From contig CAWADH010000014.1 in the NCBI GenBank assembly GCA_963780795.1, positions 186,001 to 250,000 on the forward strand: DNA of 64,000 nt, in the 5' to 3' direction. Origin of the DNA: DATJGR01 sp963780795 (GTDB taxonomy: Bacteria > Pseudomonadota > Gammaproteobacteria > Pseudomonadales > Azotimanducaceae). Shown in pieces: positions 36,583 to 44,968 of this stretch. Made by a program: the position numbers and the translations under genes. The notes under the pieces were generated by a model. That model was not told the DNA's origin, made no database searches, and saw only the letters and a list, made by a program, of their open reading frames with translations. How positions within the stretch are numbered: the stretch's first letter is position 1; each line of letters begins with the position of its first letter.

Positions 36583-37419
36583 TCAGCGACTGACCTTCAG
36601 CGGCTTGAACTGCGGCGGCCGGCGCTCCATGAACGAACGCACGCCTTCGCGGAAGTCGTCGCGCTTCAGGCTTTCCGCCATCAGCTTGTTGGTGTCGCGC
36701 ATCGACTCGCCGAGCGGCATGTTCAGATGCCGGTACACCTGCTGCTTCATCACCATCAGCGACATCGGCGCCGCGCTGGCCGCGAGTTGCTTGATGTAGC
36801 CGGCCGCTTCTGCAGCTGCGGCGCCGGTTTCGCATAGCCGCTCCGCAAGGCCGAGCTGTTGCGCTTCGACCCCGTCGAACTTGCGCGCGCTCCACAACAG
36901 ATCGAGCGCGCGGCCGGGTCCGATGAGGCGCGGCAGCATCCAGCTCACGCCGTGCTCGGCCACCAGGCCGCGCTGCGAGAACGCGGTCGTGAACTTCGCC
37001 GTCTTCTCGACGAAGCGCATGTCGCACAACAGTGCGAAGCAGAAGCCGAGACCGGCGCACGCGCCGTTGATGGCGGCGATCAGCGGCTTGCGGATCGACA
37101 GCAGGTAGGCGTACGTCACCTGGAAATCGTCACCCATCGACGGATCGCCGGGGGTTGCCTCGAGCGAACTGAGATCGTCTTCGGCGCGGCCGGAGCCCTC
37201 CGACATGCTGTTCAGCGCGTTCATGTCCATGCCGGCACAGAAACCGCGACCCGCACCGGTCAGTACGATGCCCACCACTTTCTCGTCGCGTTCCGCCTGC
37301 GCGAGTGCATGACGGATCTCCGCCAGCATGCGGTTGGTGAAGGCGTTCAGGTTGTCGGGGCGGTTCATCGTGATCGTCGCAACCGGTGCGTCGACCGAAT
37401 ACAGAATGTGCTGATACAT
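36583..37419 (-). CDS. enoyl-CoA hydratase/isomerase family protein
   Basis: 278 residues of a crotonase. FCAGMDMNAL and INGACAGLGF form the oxyanion hole. The canonical Glu144/Glu164 pair is replaced (GFCFALLCD; KFTTAFSQRG), but the segment GLVAEHGVSWMLPRLIG offers a Glu two turns on, as in a distinct clade of EchA-like proteins. Hydratase activity is therefore uncertain. ATG 37419 has GGGAGAGAA upstream; the ATG at 37458 is less well placed. Confidence 0.9.
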   Translation of the reverse strand: MYQHILYSVDAPVATITMNRPDNLNAFTNRMLAEIRHALAQAERDEKVVGIVLTGAGRGFCAGMDMNALNSMSEGSGRAEDDLSSLEATPGDPSMGDDFQVTYAYLLSIRKPLIAAINGACAGLGFCFALLCDMRFVEKTAKFTTAFSQRGLVAEHGVSWMLPRLIGPGRALDLLWSARKFDGVEAQQLGLAERLCETGAAAAEAAGYIKQLAASAAPMSLMVMKQQVYRHLNMPLGESMRDTNKLMAESLKRDDFREGVRSFMERRPPQFKPLKVSR

Positions 37420-37553
37420 AAGTTCTCTCCCGGGAAGGTCGGTCCGCAGCGTAGCCAATTCCAGAGTGGCAGGCGAGCCGTGCGATCGACAGCGATTTTC
37501 GTCGGAGCGTTTTTCTGTAACATCGCCGCGGTCTTTTGGGGTTAGACATCCGG

Positions 37554-38444
37554 ATGAGTCGTGGCCTGATCGGTTTTCTCGCGTTTCTCACGGTACTCGT
37601 GCTCGGCTTTGGAGTGGTGGCGTATCTGCTCGGGCCGAACGTGCTGGCGTTCGTCTTTCATGCCGAGCGGCGCACCGAACCGGTGGTGATCGTCAATCTG
37701 CTCGACTTTGCCGACGCCGAGCATGCCGATGCGTATCGCACGCAGTTCGAACGTCCGGCCGCCGCGCTGATTTCCGCACTGGGCGGCAAAGAACTCTGGC
37801 AGGCGAGCGCGAGCGACGTGATCCACGGCGGCGTGCTCGATGGATGGTCGTCGCTGCAACTGGTCCTTTATCCGTCGCGTTCGACGTTCATCGAACTGGT
37901 AACCAGCAGCGACTATCGCGCATTGCTCGACGCGCGCCGCGATGCGTTGAAACGCGACGCGGTACTGTCCGCCACGCCCGCGCTCGATTTCGATCTGCAG
38001 GGCACCGAAGCGCAGGCGGTGCGTTTTTTCGTCGGCGCGCACGACGATTCGATCGACGCGTACGACACGAAATGGCTGGCGGAAGACGACAAATTGCTCG
38101 AGCGCCACTCTGGCAAACTGATATGGCGCGCCAGATTGAATCCGTTGGTGGCCGAGCCGGAGCAGCGCTTCGGCGCGATGCTGGTGTACGGTTTTACCGA
38201 CGCCGCGCACCGCGACGAGTGGGCGCGCGATGCACAGCGCGAAACGTTGCAGACGCTGCAGCGGCGTCTGTTCCGGCGCGACGTAGTCGTTGCTTCGCTC
38301 ACGCGCGTCGATCCCGACGCGATGCCGGTTGCGTCGCCGGTTGAGTCGCCGGCCGAGGCGCAGCCCGCTTCGCAACCGGACGCAGAACCGGCAGCCGAGT
38401 CGCCGGAGACCGGATCCGCTCAGACGGAATCCGTTTCAGACTGA
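37554..38444 (+). CDS. uncharacterised membrane-anchored protein
   Basis: 296 residues. One N-terminal membrane helix (about 3-31, LIGFLAFLTVLVLGFGVVAYLL), then two alpha/beta segments (VVIVNLLDFADAEHADAYRTQF and the second half) that look like dimeric ferredoxin-like barrels of the DUF1330/NIPSNAP type, and a Pro/Ala/Ser/Glu-rich C-terminal tail from about residue 258. TTG 37536 is an alternative start. The function is not known. Its end overlaps the converging methyltransferase by nine bases. Confidence 0.8.
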   Translation: MSRGLIGFLAFLTVLVLGFGVVAYLLGPNVLAFVFHAERRTEPVVIVNLLDFADAEHADAYRTQFERPAAALISALGGKELWQASASDVIHGGVLDGWSSLQLVLYPSRSTFIELVTSSDYRALLDARRDALKRDAVLSATPALDFDLQGTEAQAVRFFVGAHDDSIDAYDTKWLAEDDKLLERHSGKLIWRARLNPLVAEPEQRFGAMLVYGFTDAAHRDEWARDAQRETLQTLQRRLFRRDVVVASLTRVDPDAMPVASPVESPAEAQPASQPDAEPAAESPETGSAQTESVSD

Positions 38445-39131
38445 ACCGCAGGCGAACACGCGAACGGTTCGAAACTCGTCGAACTCGTTCAGGTTCGGAA
38501 TCGTCAGCGCTTCCACGTGTGCGATGAGCCGGAAACCGGCGGCCGGTATGTCGGCAACGCGCGAGTCGGCGACCATGATCGTCGGAGCGAGGCGTTGCAG
38601 AGCATCGAGCAGCGGCAGATTGGAACGGTCGTACAGCACGTCGGCCATCAACACGAGGTCGAATTCACCGGCGTCTGCCAACTCGGCGCACACTTCGATG
38701 TCGACACCGTTCAATCGCGCGTTCGCCAGTGTGGCCGTGCGCGCGTCGGCATCGTTGTCGCACGCCGTCACCGAAGCGGCGCCGTTGCGCATCGCGGCGA
38801 TGCCGACCACGCCGGAACCGGCGCCGAAGTCGAGCACCCGGCGGCCGCGCACCCAGTGCGGATTGCGATAAAGCAGCTGCGCGAGCCCCAGTCCGCTGCC
38901 CCAGCACAGCGACCAGTACGCCGGCGCGCGGATCACCTCGTGCATCACTTCCGGCGGCAACGGTCCGGTGGGAAAGTCGGCATTGATCAGGCCGAGAACG
39001 AGGTTCGGGCAACCGGGCAGCGGCTGCACCTCGATGCGCCCCATCGGCAGCGTGACGTTGAGCGCGGCGGTGAGCGAACGAACCGCAGGCTCGACACCCT
39101 GCTCGACAAGCGGAATTGAGTCTGTTTTCAT
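38436..39131 (-). CDS. class I methyltransferase, EtfB lysine methyltransferase-like
   Basis: 231 residues. YWSLCWGSGLGLAQLL and VRGRRVLDFGAGSGVVGIAA are the motifs of the METTL20/MTF16 seven-beta-strand family, and MADVLYDRSNLPLLDAL is the post-II DxxYD-type motif of that group. These enzymes trimethylate lysines of the electron-transferring flavoprotein beta subunit. The assignment rests on motif resemblance; PrmA-like targets cannot be excluded. It is divergent from the acyl-CoA dehydrogenase at 39245, an ETF client, which supports it. Confidence 0.78.
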   Translation of the reverse strand: MKTDSIPLVEQGVEPAVRSLTAALNVTLPMGRIEVQPLPGCPNLVLGLINADFPTGPLPPEVMHEVIRAPAYWSLCWGSGLGLAQLLYRNPHWVRGRRVLDFGAGSGVVGIAAMRNGAASVTACDNDADARTATLANARLNGVDIEVCAELADAGEFDLVLMADVLYDRSNLPLLDALQRLAPTIMVADSRVADIPAAGFRLIAHVEALTIPNLNEFDEFRTVRVFACGSV

Positions 39132-39244
39132 CGACGCCTTCGACGGGGGATCCAAACGTTTGGCCGGACGACTCGGGGCCTTTGAGCCCGGTCCAGTCGC
39201 TGCTTGCCCCCGCAGTTTCCAACGAATGAGGTAAGGGGAGACAG

Positions 39245-40390
39245 ATGCCGATGATTCTCAATGAAGAGCAGAACATGCTCAAGGACACTGCGAAGGCGTT
39301 CTGCGGCACGAACGCGCCGATCTCGCAGTTGCGGAAGTTGCGCGACGAAGACAGTGCAGACGGTTTCGATCGCGGCACGTGGTCGAAGATGGTGGAACTG
39401 GGCTGGTCCGGCATACCGTGGCCCGAAGAGTACGGCGGCCTCGCATTCGGCTACAAAGGACTCGGCGTGGTCACCGAAGAAACCGGCCGCACGCTGGCGG
39501 CAAGCCCGCTGATCAGCACCGTGTGGGCGTGCGGCACCGCGATCAACCTCGCGGGTTCGCAGGATCAGAAGCAGGAACTGCTCGGGCGCATCGCGAGCGG
39601 CGATCTCATCGTCGCGCTGGCGCTGGAAGAATCGCACCGCCACGATCCGTATCACGTCGTATCCAAGGCGCGCGAGAAAGAGGGCGTCTACAAAATCAGC
39701 GGCAAGAAGACGTTCGTGCTCGACGGCCACGTGGCCGACAAGCTGATCGTGGTGACGCGCACGTCGGGCAAGAAAGACAGTCGCGACGGACTCACGCTGT
39801 TCCTGATCGACCGAAAGACCAAAGGCGTGAAGGTCACGCGCACGAAGATGGCCGACAGCCGCAATGCGGCGAACATCCAGTTCCGCGGCGTCAGCGCGAC
39901 ACGCGATCAGATCCTCGGCCCGATCGGCGGGGCGGCCGACATTCTCGAGCGCACGCTCGACGTGGCGCGCATCGGTCTCGCCGCCGAGATGCTCGGTTCC
40001 ACCGAAGAGTGTTTCGACCGCACGATCAAGTATCTGAAAGAGCGCGAGCAGTTCGGCGTGCCGATCGGTTCGTTCCAGGCGCTGAAACATCGCGCTGCAG
40101 ACATGTTCTGTGAAGTGGAGCTGTCCAAGTCGGTGGTGCTCGAAGCACTCAGCGCGCTCGACGAAGGTCGCGATCCGACCGAGATCGCGAAGCTCGCGAG
40201 CCTAGCGAAGACGAAAGTCGGCGAAACGTTCACGCGCGTTTCTCGCGAAGGCATCCAGATGCACGGCGGCATCGGCATGACCGACGAATTCGACATCGGC
40301 TTCTTCATCAAGCGTTCCGCGGTGGCCGAACAGACCTTCGGCGACGCCAACTACCACCGCAACCGCTACGGCGAACTCGAAGGCTACTGA
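39245..40390 (+). CDS. acyl-CoA dehydrogenase family protein
   Basis: 381 residues, with VALALEESHRHDP in place of the common TEPxxGSD motif and the C-terminal HGGIGMTDEFDIGFFIKRSAVAEQTFGDANYHR. The YEGT catalytic-Glu motif is absent, as in the non-catalytic-looking partner of heteromeric FadE-type dehydrogenases. Whether it works alone is open. AAGGGGAG precedes ATG 39245. Followed by two strong palindromes. Confidence 0.9.
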   Translation: MPMILNEEQNMLKDTAKAFCGTNAPISQLRKLRDEDSADGFDRGTWSKMVELGWSGIPWPEEYGGLAFGYKGLGVVTEETGRTLAASPLISTVWACGTAINLAGSQDQKQELLGRIASGDLIVALALEESHRHDPYHVVSKAREKEGVYKISGKKTFVLDGHVADKLIVVTRTSGKKDSRDGLTLFLIDRKTKGVKVTRTKMADSRNAANIQFRGVSATRDQILGPIGGAADILERTLDVARIGLAAEMLGSTEECFDRTIKYLKEREQFGVPIGSFQALKHRAADMFCEVELSKSVVLEALSALDEGRDPTEIAKLASLAKTKVGETFTRVSREGIQMHGGIGMTDEFDIGFFIKRSAVAEQTFGDANYHRNRYGELEGY

Positions 40391-40412
40391 TCGCCACGTT
40401 CGAAGCGGCGCA

Positions 40413-40451
40413 ATAAGTGTCGGATGGTGCCAGGCACCGTCCGACACTTAT
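40413..40451. repeat. 39-base palindrome, GGTGCC-A-GGCACC core
   Basis: Centred on A40432. Outer arms ATAAGTGTCGGA (40413-40424) and TCCGACACTTAT (40440-40451) pair perfectly, the inner GGTGCC/GGCACC pair perfectly, and only one T/G pair separates them. It sits between two converging genes and would form a very stable hairpin in either transcript, so it may be a bidirectional transcript end as well as a member of the repeat family seen at 2557 and 40463. Confidence 0.85.
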
Positions 40452-40462
40452 CGATGCGAATA

Positions 40463-40495
40463 AGTCACCGCCGGTGCCAGGCACCGGCGTGAACT
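40463..40495. repeat. GGTGCC-A-GGCACC palindrome, third copy
   Basis: Centred on A40479; inner arms GCCGGTGCC and GGCACCGGC are perfect, the flanking AGTCAC and GTGAACT pair with one bulge. It begins 12 bases after the previous palindrome and ends just before the thioesterase stop codon. The arm sequence is nearly the same as at 2557-2589, 38 kb away, which argues for a dispersed element rather than chance. Confidence 0.75.
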
Positions 40496-40497
40496 CT

Positions 40498-40986
40498 TCA
40501 ACGCTTCGACCGCTCCGCGGGAATCTTCATGACGTGTCCGACGCGCTCCGGTATCGCGAGACCGCGGTGCTGGCGCATCAATGCGTCGATGCGCCGCTGA
40601 GCCTGCGCCGGCAGCGGCCCGGCTTTGCGCGACGCCATGTCGACGTGCAGCGACATCTGTTCCGAAGTGGCCGCGAGATAGCCTTCGTCCGCGTGGTACA
40701 TCTCGCCGTAGAAGTGCAACCGCTTCTCGTCCCAGTCGAGTAGCTGGAACGTCACGTGCAGCGGATCGTCGAGTTTCAGTTCCTGCACGTAGGTCACGTG
40801 GATCTCGACGGTGAAACAAGAGCCGCCGCCGTCGCGCACGTAGGCCGCGCCGATGCCGAGCTCGTCGAACACCTGATCGAGCGCCTGATCGAACACCACG
40901 TTGTAGTACGCCATGTTCATGTGGCCGTTGTAGTCGATCCAGGCGCGCTCGACGCGGCGCGGCGCGCACAGGTACGGTGTTGCCAT
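40498..40986 (-). CDS. acyl-CoA thioesterase, 4HBT hot-dog fold
   Basis: 162 residues. VERAWIDYNGHMNMAYYNVVFDQAL carries the catalytic Asp18 of the 4-hydroxybenzoyl-CoA thioesterase family in the D-x-N-x-H-x-N setting. It hydrolyses an acyl-CoA to the acid. ATG 40986 is preferred; in-frame ATG 41079 overlaps the divergent transporter's upstream region. It converges on the acyl-CoA dehydrogenase, from which the double palindrome separates it. Confidence 0.92.
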   Translation of the reverse strand: MATPYLCAPRRVERAWIDYNGHMNMAYYNVVFDQALDQVFDELGIGAAYVRDGGGSCFTVEIHVTYVQELKLDDPLHVTFQLLDWDEKRLHFYGEMYHADEGYLAATSEQMSLHVDMASRKAGPLPAQAQRRIDALMRQHRGLAIPERVGHVMKIPAERSKR

Positions 40987-41118
40987 CGAGGATGTTCCAT
41001 GACGAAAGTGCTGCGATGGTAGCGATGCGGGCTTACGTAGGCGAACGACGCATTGCGACGCCTGGCCTCCGTCCGGCATGATCGATCGGCTGCAGACACA
41101 CGGGGGCGGGGAACGGTA

Positions 41119-42618
41119 GTGCAGAAATCACGCGTGGACGGAGTTTCGACCGCGGGGCGCGGCAGCGGTCGAATTCCCGCGTCGACCAAGCTCGTCTACG
41201 GACTGGGCCAGGCCGCCGAGGGCCTGAAGAACACCGCGTTCGGGTTGTTCCTGCTGTTCTATTACAACCAGGTGCTCGGACTGCCCGGCACGCTTGCAGG
41301 ACTCGCGCTCGGCATCTCGCTCGTGTTCGATGCGTTCTTCGATCCGCTGGTCGGTTCCATCTCCGACAACTTCCGCTCGAAGTACGGTCGCCGCCATCCG
41401 TTCATGTACGCGGCCATCCTGCCGATGGCGATCGGTTTCTATCTGTTGTTCTCGCCGCCTGTGCATGGCGACTGGGCGCTATTTGGTTGGCTGTTCACGT
41501 TCGCAACGCTGACACGCGGCGGTATGGCGCTGTTTCACGTGCCGCACATCGCGCTCGGCGCGGAGCTTTCGGACGATTTCGAAGAACGCACCTCGATCGT
41601 CGGCGTGCGTCAGTTCCTCGCGACGTTCGGCGGACTGCTCGCGATCGGCATCGGCTTCGGCGTGTACTTCAGGAGCACGCCCGAGCACGCGCAGGGACAG
41701 TTCAACGTGGCGGCGTATTCGCCGTACGCACTCACGCTCGCGGTACTGATGGCGGTTGCGATGCTCGCGTGTTCGTTGGGTACCCGTAGCCAGATCGCCC
41801 GGTTGCGGCAACCGGATCAGGCCGCCATCGGCAATGTATGGCGGGTCATCGCGCGGATGTGGCGCGAAACGCGCGGCGCGCTGAAAAACGCGTCGTTCCG
41901 TTGGTTGTTCTTCGGGGTGCTGGTCGTGTTCCTGATGGTCGGCGCGGACGCGGCGCTGTCGCTGTACATGAATACGTTCTTCTGGGAACTGCGTTCCACC
42001 GACCTGACCTTCTTCCAGGCGGCCGCGCCGATCGGAATCATGTTCGGCGCGCTGTTCACGCGCAGGCTGAACCGCCGCTTCGACAAGCTGCCGTCCGTGG
42101 TGTGGGGTACGTCGTTCTGGGCGGTGTGCCAGCTGGTGCCGGTGGTGCTGCGGTTTGCCGATATGTTTCCCGCCAACGGTACGCGCGAACTGGTCTGGAC
42201 GCTCGTCGCCATCAAGTTCCTGCAAGGCGCAGGCGTCGCGCAGGCGCTCGTCAGTTTCAATTCAATGGTCGCCGACATCGCCGACGAGAACGAACTCGCC
42301 ACCGGCAAGCGGCAGGAAGGCATCTTCTTCGCGGCGGTGTCGTTCGCCAACAAATCGACGGTGGGGCTGGGCAACATCCTCGCCGGTGTCGCGCTCGACG
42401 TGATCCACTGGCCGCGTGGCGCGCACATTCAGAGCGCGGCCGACATTCCGGCCCACACCGTCAACCTGCTCGGTATTCTGTCCGGGCCGATCGTCGCCGC
42501 GTTCTGCGTGGTCTGCGTGTGGTGCTATGGCCACTATCACCTGACGCGTGAGCGGCACGAACAGATCCAGGCGGCGCTCGACGACGTACGGCGCCAACGA
42601 GCGGACGCAGTCGCATGA
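41119..42618 (+). CDS. GPH-family (MelB-like) cation symporter, MFS
   Basis: 499 residues, 12 membrane helices. VFDAFFDPLVGSISDNFRSKYGRRHPFMY is the family signature. The GTG at 41119 follows GGGCGGGGAA; the in-frame ATG at 41053 has no ribosome site. It is the second such carrier in the window and forms an operon with the ThDP enzyme through an ATGA overlap (42615-42618), suggesting the carrier imports that enzyme's substrate or a precursor. Confidence 0.9.
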   Translation: MQKSRVDGVSTAGRGSGRIPASTKLVYGLGQAAEGLKNTAFGLFLLFYYNQVLGLPGTLAGLALGISLVFDAFFDPLVGSISDNFRSKYGRRHPFMYAAILPMAIGFYLLFSPPVHGDWALFGWLFTFATLTRGGMALFHVPHIALGAELSDDFEERTSIVGVRQFLATFGGLLAIGIGFGVYFRSTPEHAQGQFNVAAYSPYALTLAVLMAVAMLACSLGTRSQIARLRQPDQAAIGNVWRVIARMWRETRGALKNASFRWLFFGVLVVFLMVGADAALSLYMNTFFWELRSTDLTFFQAAAPIGIMFGALFTRRLNRRFDKLPSVVWGTSFWAVCQLVPVVLRFADMFPANGTRELVWTLVAIKFLQGAGVAQALVSFNSMVADIADENELATGKRQEGIFFAAVSFANKSTVGLGNILAGVALDVIHWPRGAHIQSAADIPAHTVNLLGILSGPIVAAFCVVCVWCYGHYHLTRERHEQIQAALDDVRRQRADAVA

Positions 42619-44258
42619 GCAACGTCACGACCAACACCGGCGCCGATCTCGCTTATCGCGCACTGCGCGCGCTCGACGTGGAGCACGTGTTCGGCATCGT
42701 CAGCGTGCACAACATTCCGATTTACGATGCGATTCTGCGCCACGGCGGCATCACACCGATCGACATGCGCCACGAGCAGGCGGCCGTGCACGCGGCCGAC
42801 GGTTACGCGCGCAGCGGTGGCAAGCTCGGCGTCGCGATCACCAGCACCGGGCCCGGTGCGTGCAACGCGGTGCCCGGTTTGTTCGAAGCCGGCTTCGCGT
42901 CGTCTCCGGTTTTGATGGTCACCGGTCAGATCGACACACCGTACCTCGGCAAAGGCAAAGGCTTCCTGCACGAAGCCGAACGCCAGCTCGAAATGCTGCG
43001 AACGGTGACGCGTCGCGCCGAGCAGGTGCGCGGGGCCTCCGAGATCGCCGAGGTGCTGATTCGGGTTGCGATGGATGCGCAATCGGGGCGGCCGCAACCG
43101 GGCGCTGTCGAAATTCCGATCGATCTCCAGTATCAGCAGCTCGACGGTTTGACGGCCGTGGTGCCGCCGCGGCGCGTGTCGGCGCCGGGGGCGGCATTCA
43201 TCGCGGATGCGGCGCGGTTGATCGGCGAAACGTCGCGACGCGTGATCTGGGCGGGCGGCGGCGTGATCAGCGGCAACGCGGCGGCGCTGTTACAGCGACT
43301 GGCCGAGGCGCTCGACGCGCCGGTGTTCACGTCCGGCAACGGCCGCGGTTCGATTCCGGAAGACCACGCGCTCGCGATGGGTCCGTTGACGGCGCAACCG
43401 GAACTGCGCGAAACGCTCAGCGGCGCGGAACTGGTCATTGCCGTCGGCGCCCGCTTTCAAGGCGGCGCAACCGGCAACTGGACGTTGAAGCTGCCGAAGC
43501 TCATTCACATCGATGCGGACGCGAGCGTCGTCAATCGCAACTATCCGGCCGATGTCGCGCTGATCGGCGACGCCGAGGCGGCGTTGTCGGCGTTGCTCGC
43601 GGCGCTGAACGCGCAACCCGGCGATCCCGATTTTCTGCGCGACGCACAGAAGCGGCGCGACGAGGCTCGAACCGCGATCCGCGCGCAGATGGGTCCGGAC
43701 CATCAGCGCATCATGGAAGCAATCCGCCGGAACCTGCCGCGGCAGGGCAACATCGTTAGAGACGCGACGGTGCCGGCATACATCTGGGGCAACCGGCTGC
43801 TGCCGGTGCTCACGCCGCGCACGTCGCTCAGTACGACGTCCGCTGCAATCGGTCCGGGCCTGCCGCTCGCAATCGGTGCCGCGGTGGCAACGGGCGAGAA
43901 GACGGTCGTGATCCAGGGCGACGGCGGCTTCATGCTGCACATCGGCGAACTCGCGACCGCCGCGCAGTATCAGTTGCCGGTGATCGTGTGCGTGTTCAAC
44001 GATCGCGGATACGGCGTGCTGCGCGCGATTCAGCGCATGCGCTTCGACGGACGCACGGCCGGCGTAGACATCAAGACGCCCGACTTCGTGCAGGTGGCGC
44101 AAGGCATGGGCGTGCACGCCGAAGCGGTGCACAGCGCGGCGGAGTTCGAGGACGCATTCGAGCGCGCGGTTGCGAACGCGGGGCCGGTGCTGCTCGACAT
44201 CGACATGAACGCTCTCGCGCCGATGGGCGATCTGTTCGGCCGCCCGCGCCGCGCGTAA
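42615..44258 (+). CDS. thiamine-diphosphate-dependent enzyme, acetolactate-synthase-like
   Basis: 547 residues, paralogue of the protein at 6227-7858 and of equal length. Glu54 in DMRHEQAA is the cofactor-activating residue; the Mg/ThDP site is GDGGFMLHIGEL...VFNDRGYGVLR. Both proteins share an unusual VS(I/V)HNxPIxDAI segment near residue 30, where acetolactate synthases usually have a FGxPG motif. The same subfamily occurs here with a transporter, and at 6.2 kb with an amidohydrolase and an SDR. Reaction unknown. Confidence 0.9.
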   Translation: MSNVTTNTGADLAYRALRALDVEHVFGIVSVHNIPIYDAILRHGGITPIDMRHEQAAVHAADGYARSGGKLGVAITSTGPGACNAVPGLFEAGFASSPVLMVTGQIDTPYLGKGKGFLHEAERQLEMLRTVTRRAEQVRGASEIAEVLIRVAMDAQSGRPQPGAVEIPIDLQYQQLDGLTAVVPPRRVSAPGAAFIADAARLIGETSRRVIWAGGGVISGNAAALLQRLAEALDAPVFTSGNGRGSIPEDHALAMGPLTAQPELRETLSGAELVIAVGARFQGGATGNWTLKLPKLIHIDADASVVNRNYPADVALIGDAEAALSALLAALNAQPGDPDFLRDAQKRRDEARTAIRAQMGPDHQRIMEAIRRNLPRQGNIVRDATVPAYIWGNRLLPVLTPRTSLSTTSAAIGPGLPLAIGAAVATGEKTVVIQGDGGFMLHIGELATAAQYQLPVIVCVFNDRGYGVLRAIQRMRFDGRTAGVDIKTPDFVQVAQGMGVHAEAVHSAAEFEDAFERAVANAGPVLLDIDMNALAPMGDLFGRPRRA

Positions 44259-44288
44259 CGGTCGGCCGGCGCACGCCTCGTGAACGAG

Positions 44289-44825
44289 ATGAGCGACCCG
44301 ACCCCCGAACCGGAACCGATTTCCGAACCGGTCGAACCGATCAGGAGACGCAGCCGGCGCAAGCGGGCGAAACGCCGTCCATGGCTGCGGCGCCGCATCA
44401 AGAAGTCGGTGAAGACCGTGCGCGGCGTGGTGGCGGAGCCTCGAAAAGTGCCGGCGCAGATCCGCGAAGCGCTGCTGAAGATCTGGCGCGTGCGCGGCGG
44501 CGGGTTCTACGGCTTCGGGTACGTGGTCGCGTTCGTCGTGCTCGAGGTGCGCGCGTTCATCGACAACTTCGAAGGCGACGGCGACATCGCGACGATGATC
44601 GTGCAGGAAGTGCTGCAGTTCGTCTTCCGGTTTGCGGCCCAGTCCTTCATCAACGGCTTCATCGCGTTCGGCTGGCCGGTGTTCGTGCTCGATTATCTCG
44701 GCGGATGGGGGTTGCTTGCGTTGGGCGCCGGATGGGTGGCGTTCGAATACCTGGCAAAGCCCTGGATCAACTCGAAGCTGCCGGAGCTGGCGCCGAAACC
44801 GAAGCGCCCGGAGACAGCGCCGTGA
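44289..44825 (+). CDS. uncharacterised basic membrane protein
   Basis: 178 residues from ATG 44289; GTG 44280 is an alternative. A Pro/Glu-rich start (SDPTPEPEPISEPVEPI) is followed by a strongly basic stretch (RRRSRRKRAKRRPWLRRRIKK, about residues 18-39) and then two hydrophobic segments (about 70-90 and 112-150). The charge arrangement suggests a cytoplasmic basic tail on a small integral membrane protein. No family recognised. It follows the ThDP gene by 30 bases and may share its transcript. Confidence 0.7.
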   Translation: MSDPTPEPEPISEPVEPIRRRSRRKRAKRRPWLRRRIKKSVKTVRGVVAEPRKVPAQIREALLKIWRVRGGGFYGFGYVVAFVVLEVRAFIDNFEGDGDIATMIVQEVLQFVFRFAAQSFINGFIAFGWPVFVLDYLGGWGLLALGAGWVAFEYLAKPWINSKLPELAPKPKRPETAP

Positions 44826-44856
44826 CGCCGATCTTCCTGTTCATACCTGCGGTTCA

Positions 44857-44931
44857 ATGATGGCGCGCGCGACGCTCGCGGTGATCATCGGCTATGCCGT
44901 GTGGACGGTCACGCGACGTTCCTCGCGCTGA
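44857..44931 (+). pseudogene. possible remnant of a small membrane protein
   Basis: A 24-residue open frame, MMARATLAVIIGYAVWTVTRRSSR, looks like the first membrane helix of a small protein. The next frame continues ATFLALIVPVCVITGR, another hydrophobic run, so a one-base shift may have split a longer gene between 44920 and 44935. There is no ribosome site. Equally it may be chance in GC-rich DNA. Confidence 0.25.
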
Positions 44932-44968
44932 TCGTCCCGGTGTGCGTGATAACGGGCCGACTGCGGCG

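Noticed and set aside
38290..38871. Forward open frame antisense to the EtfB-type methyltransferase
   Set aside because: Ser/Arg-rich shadow with no start context.
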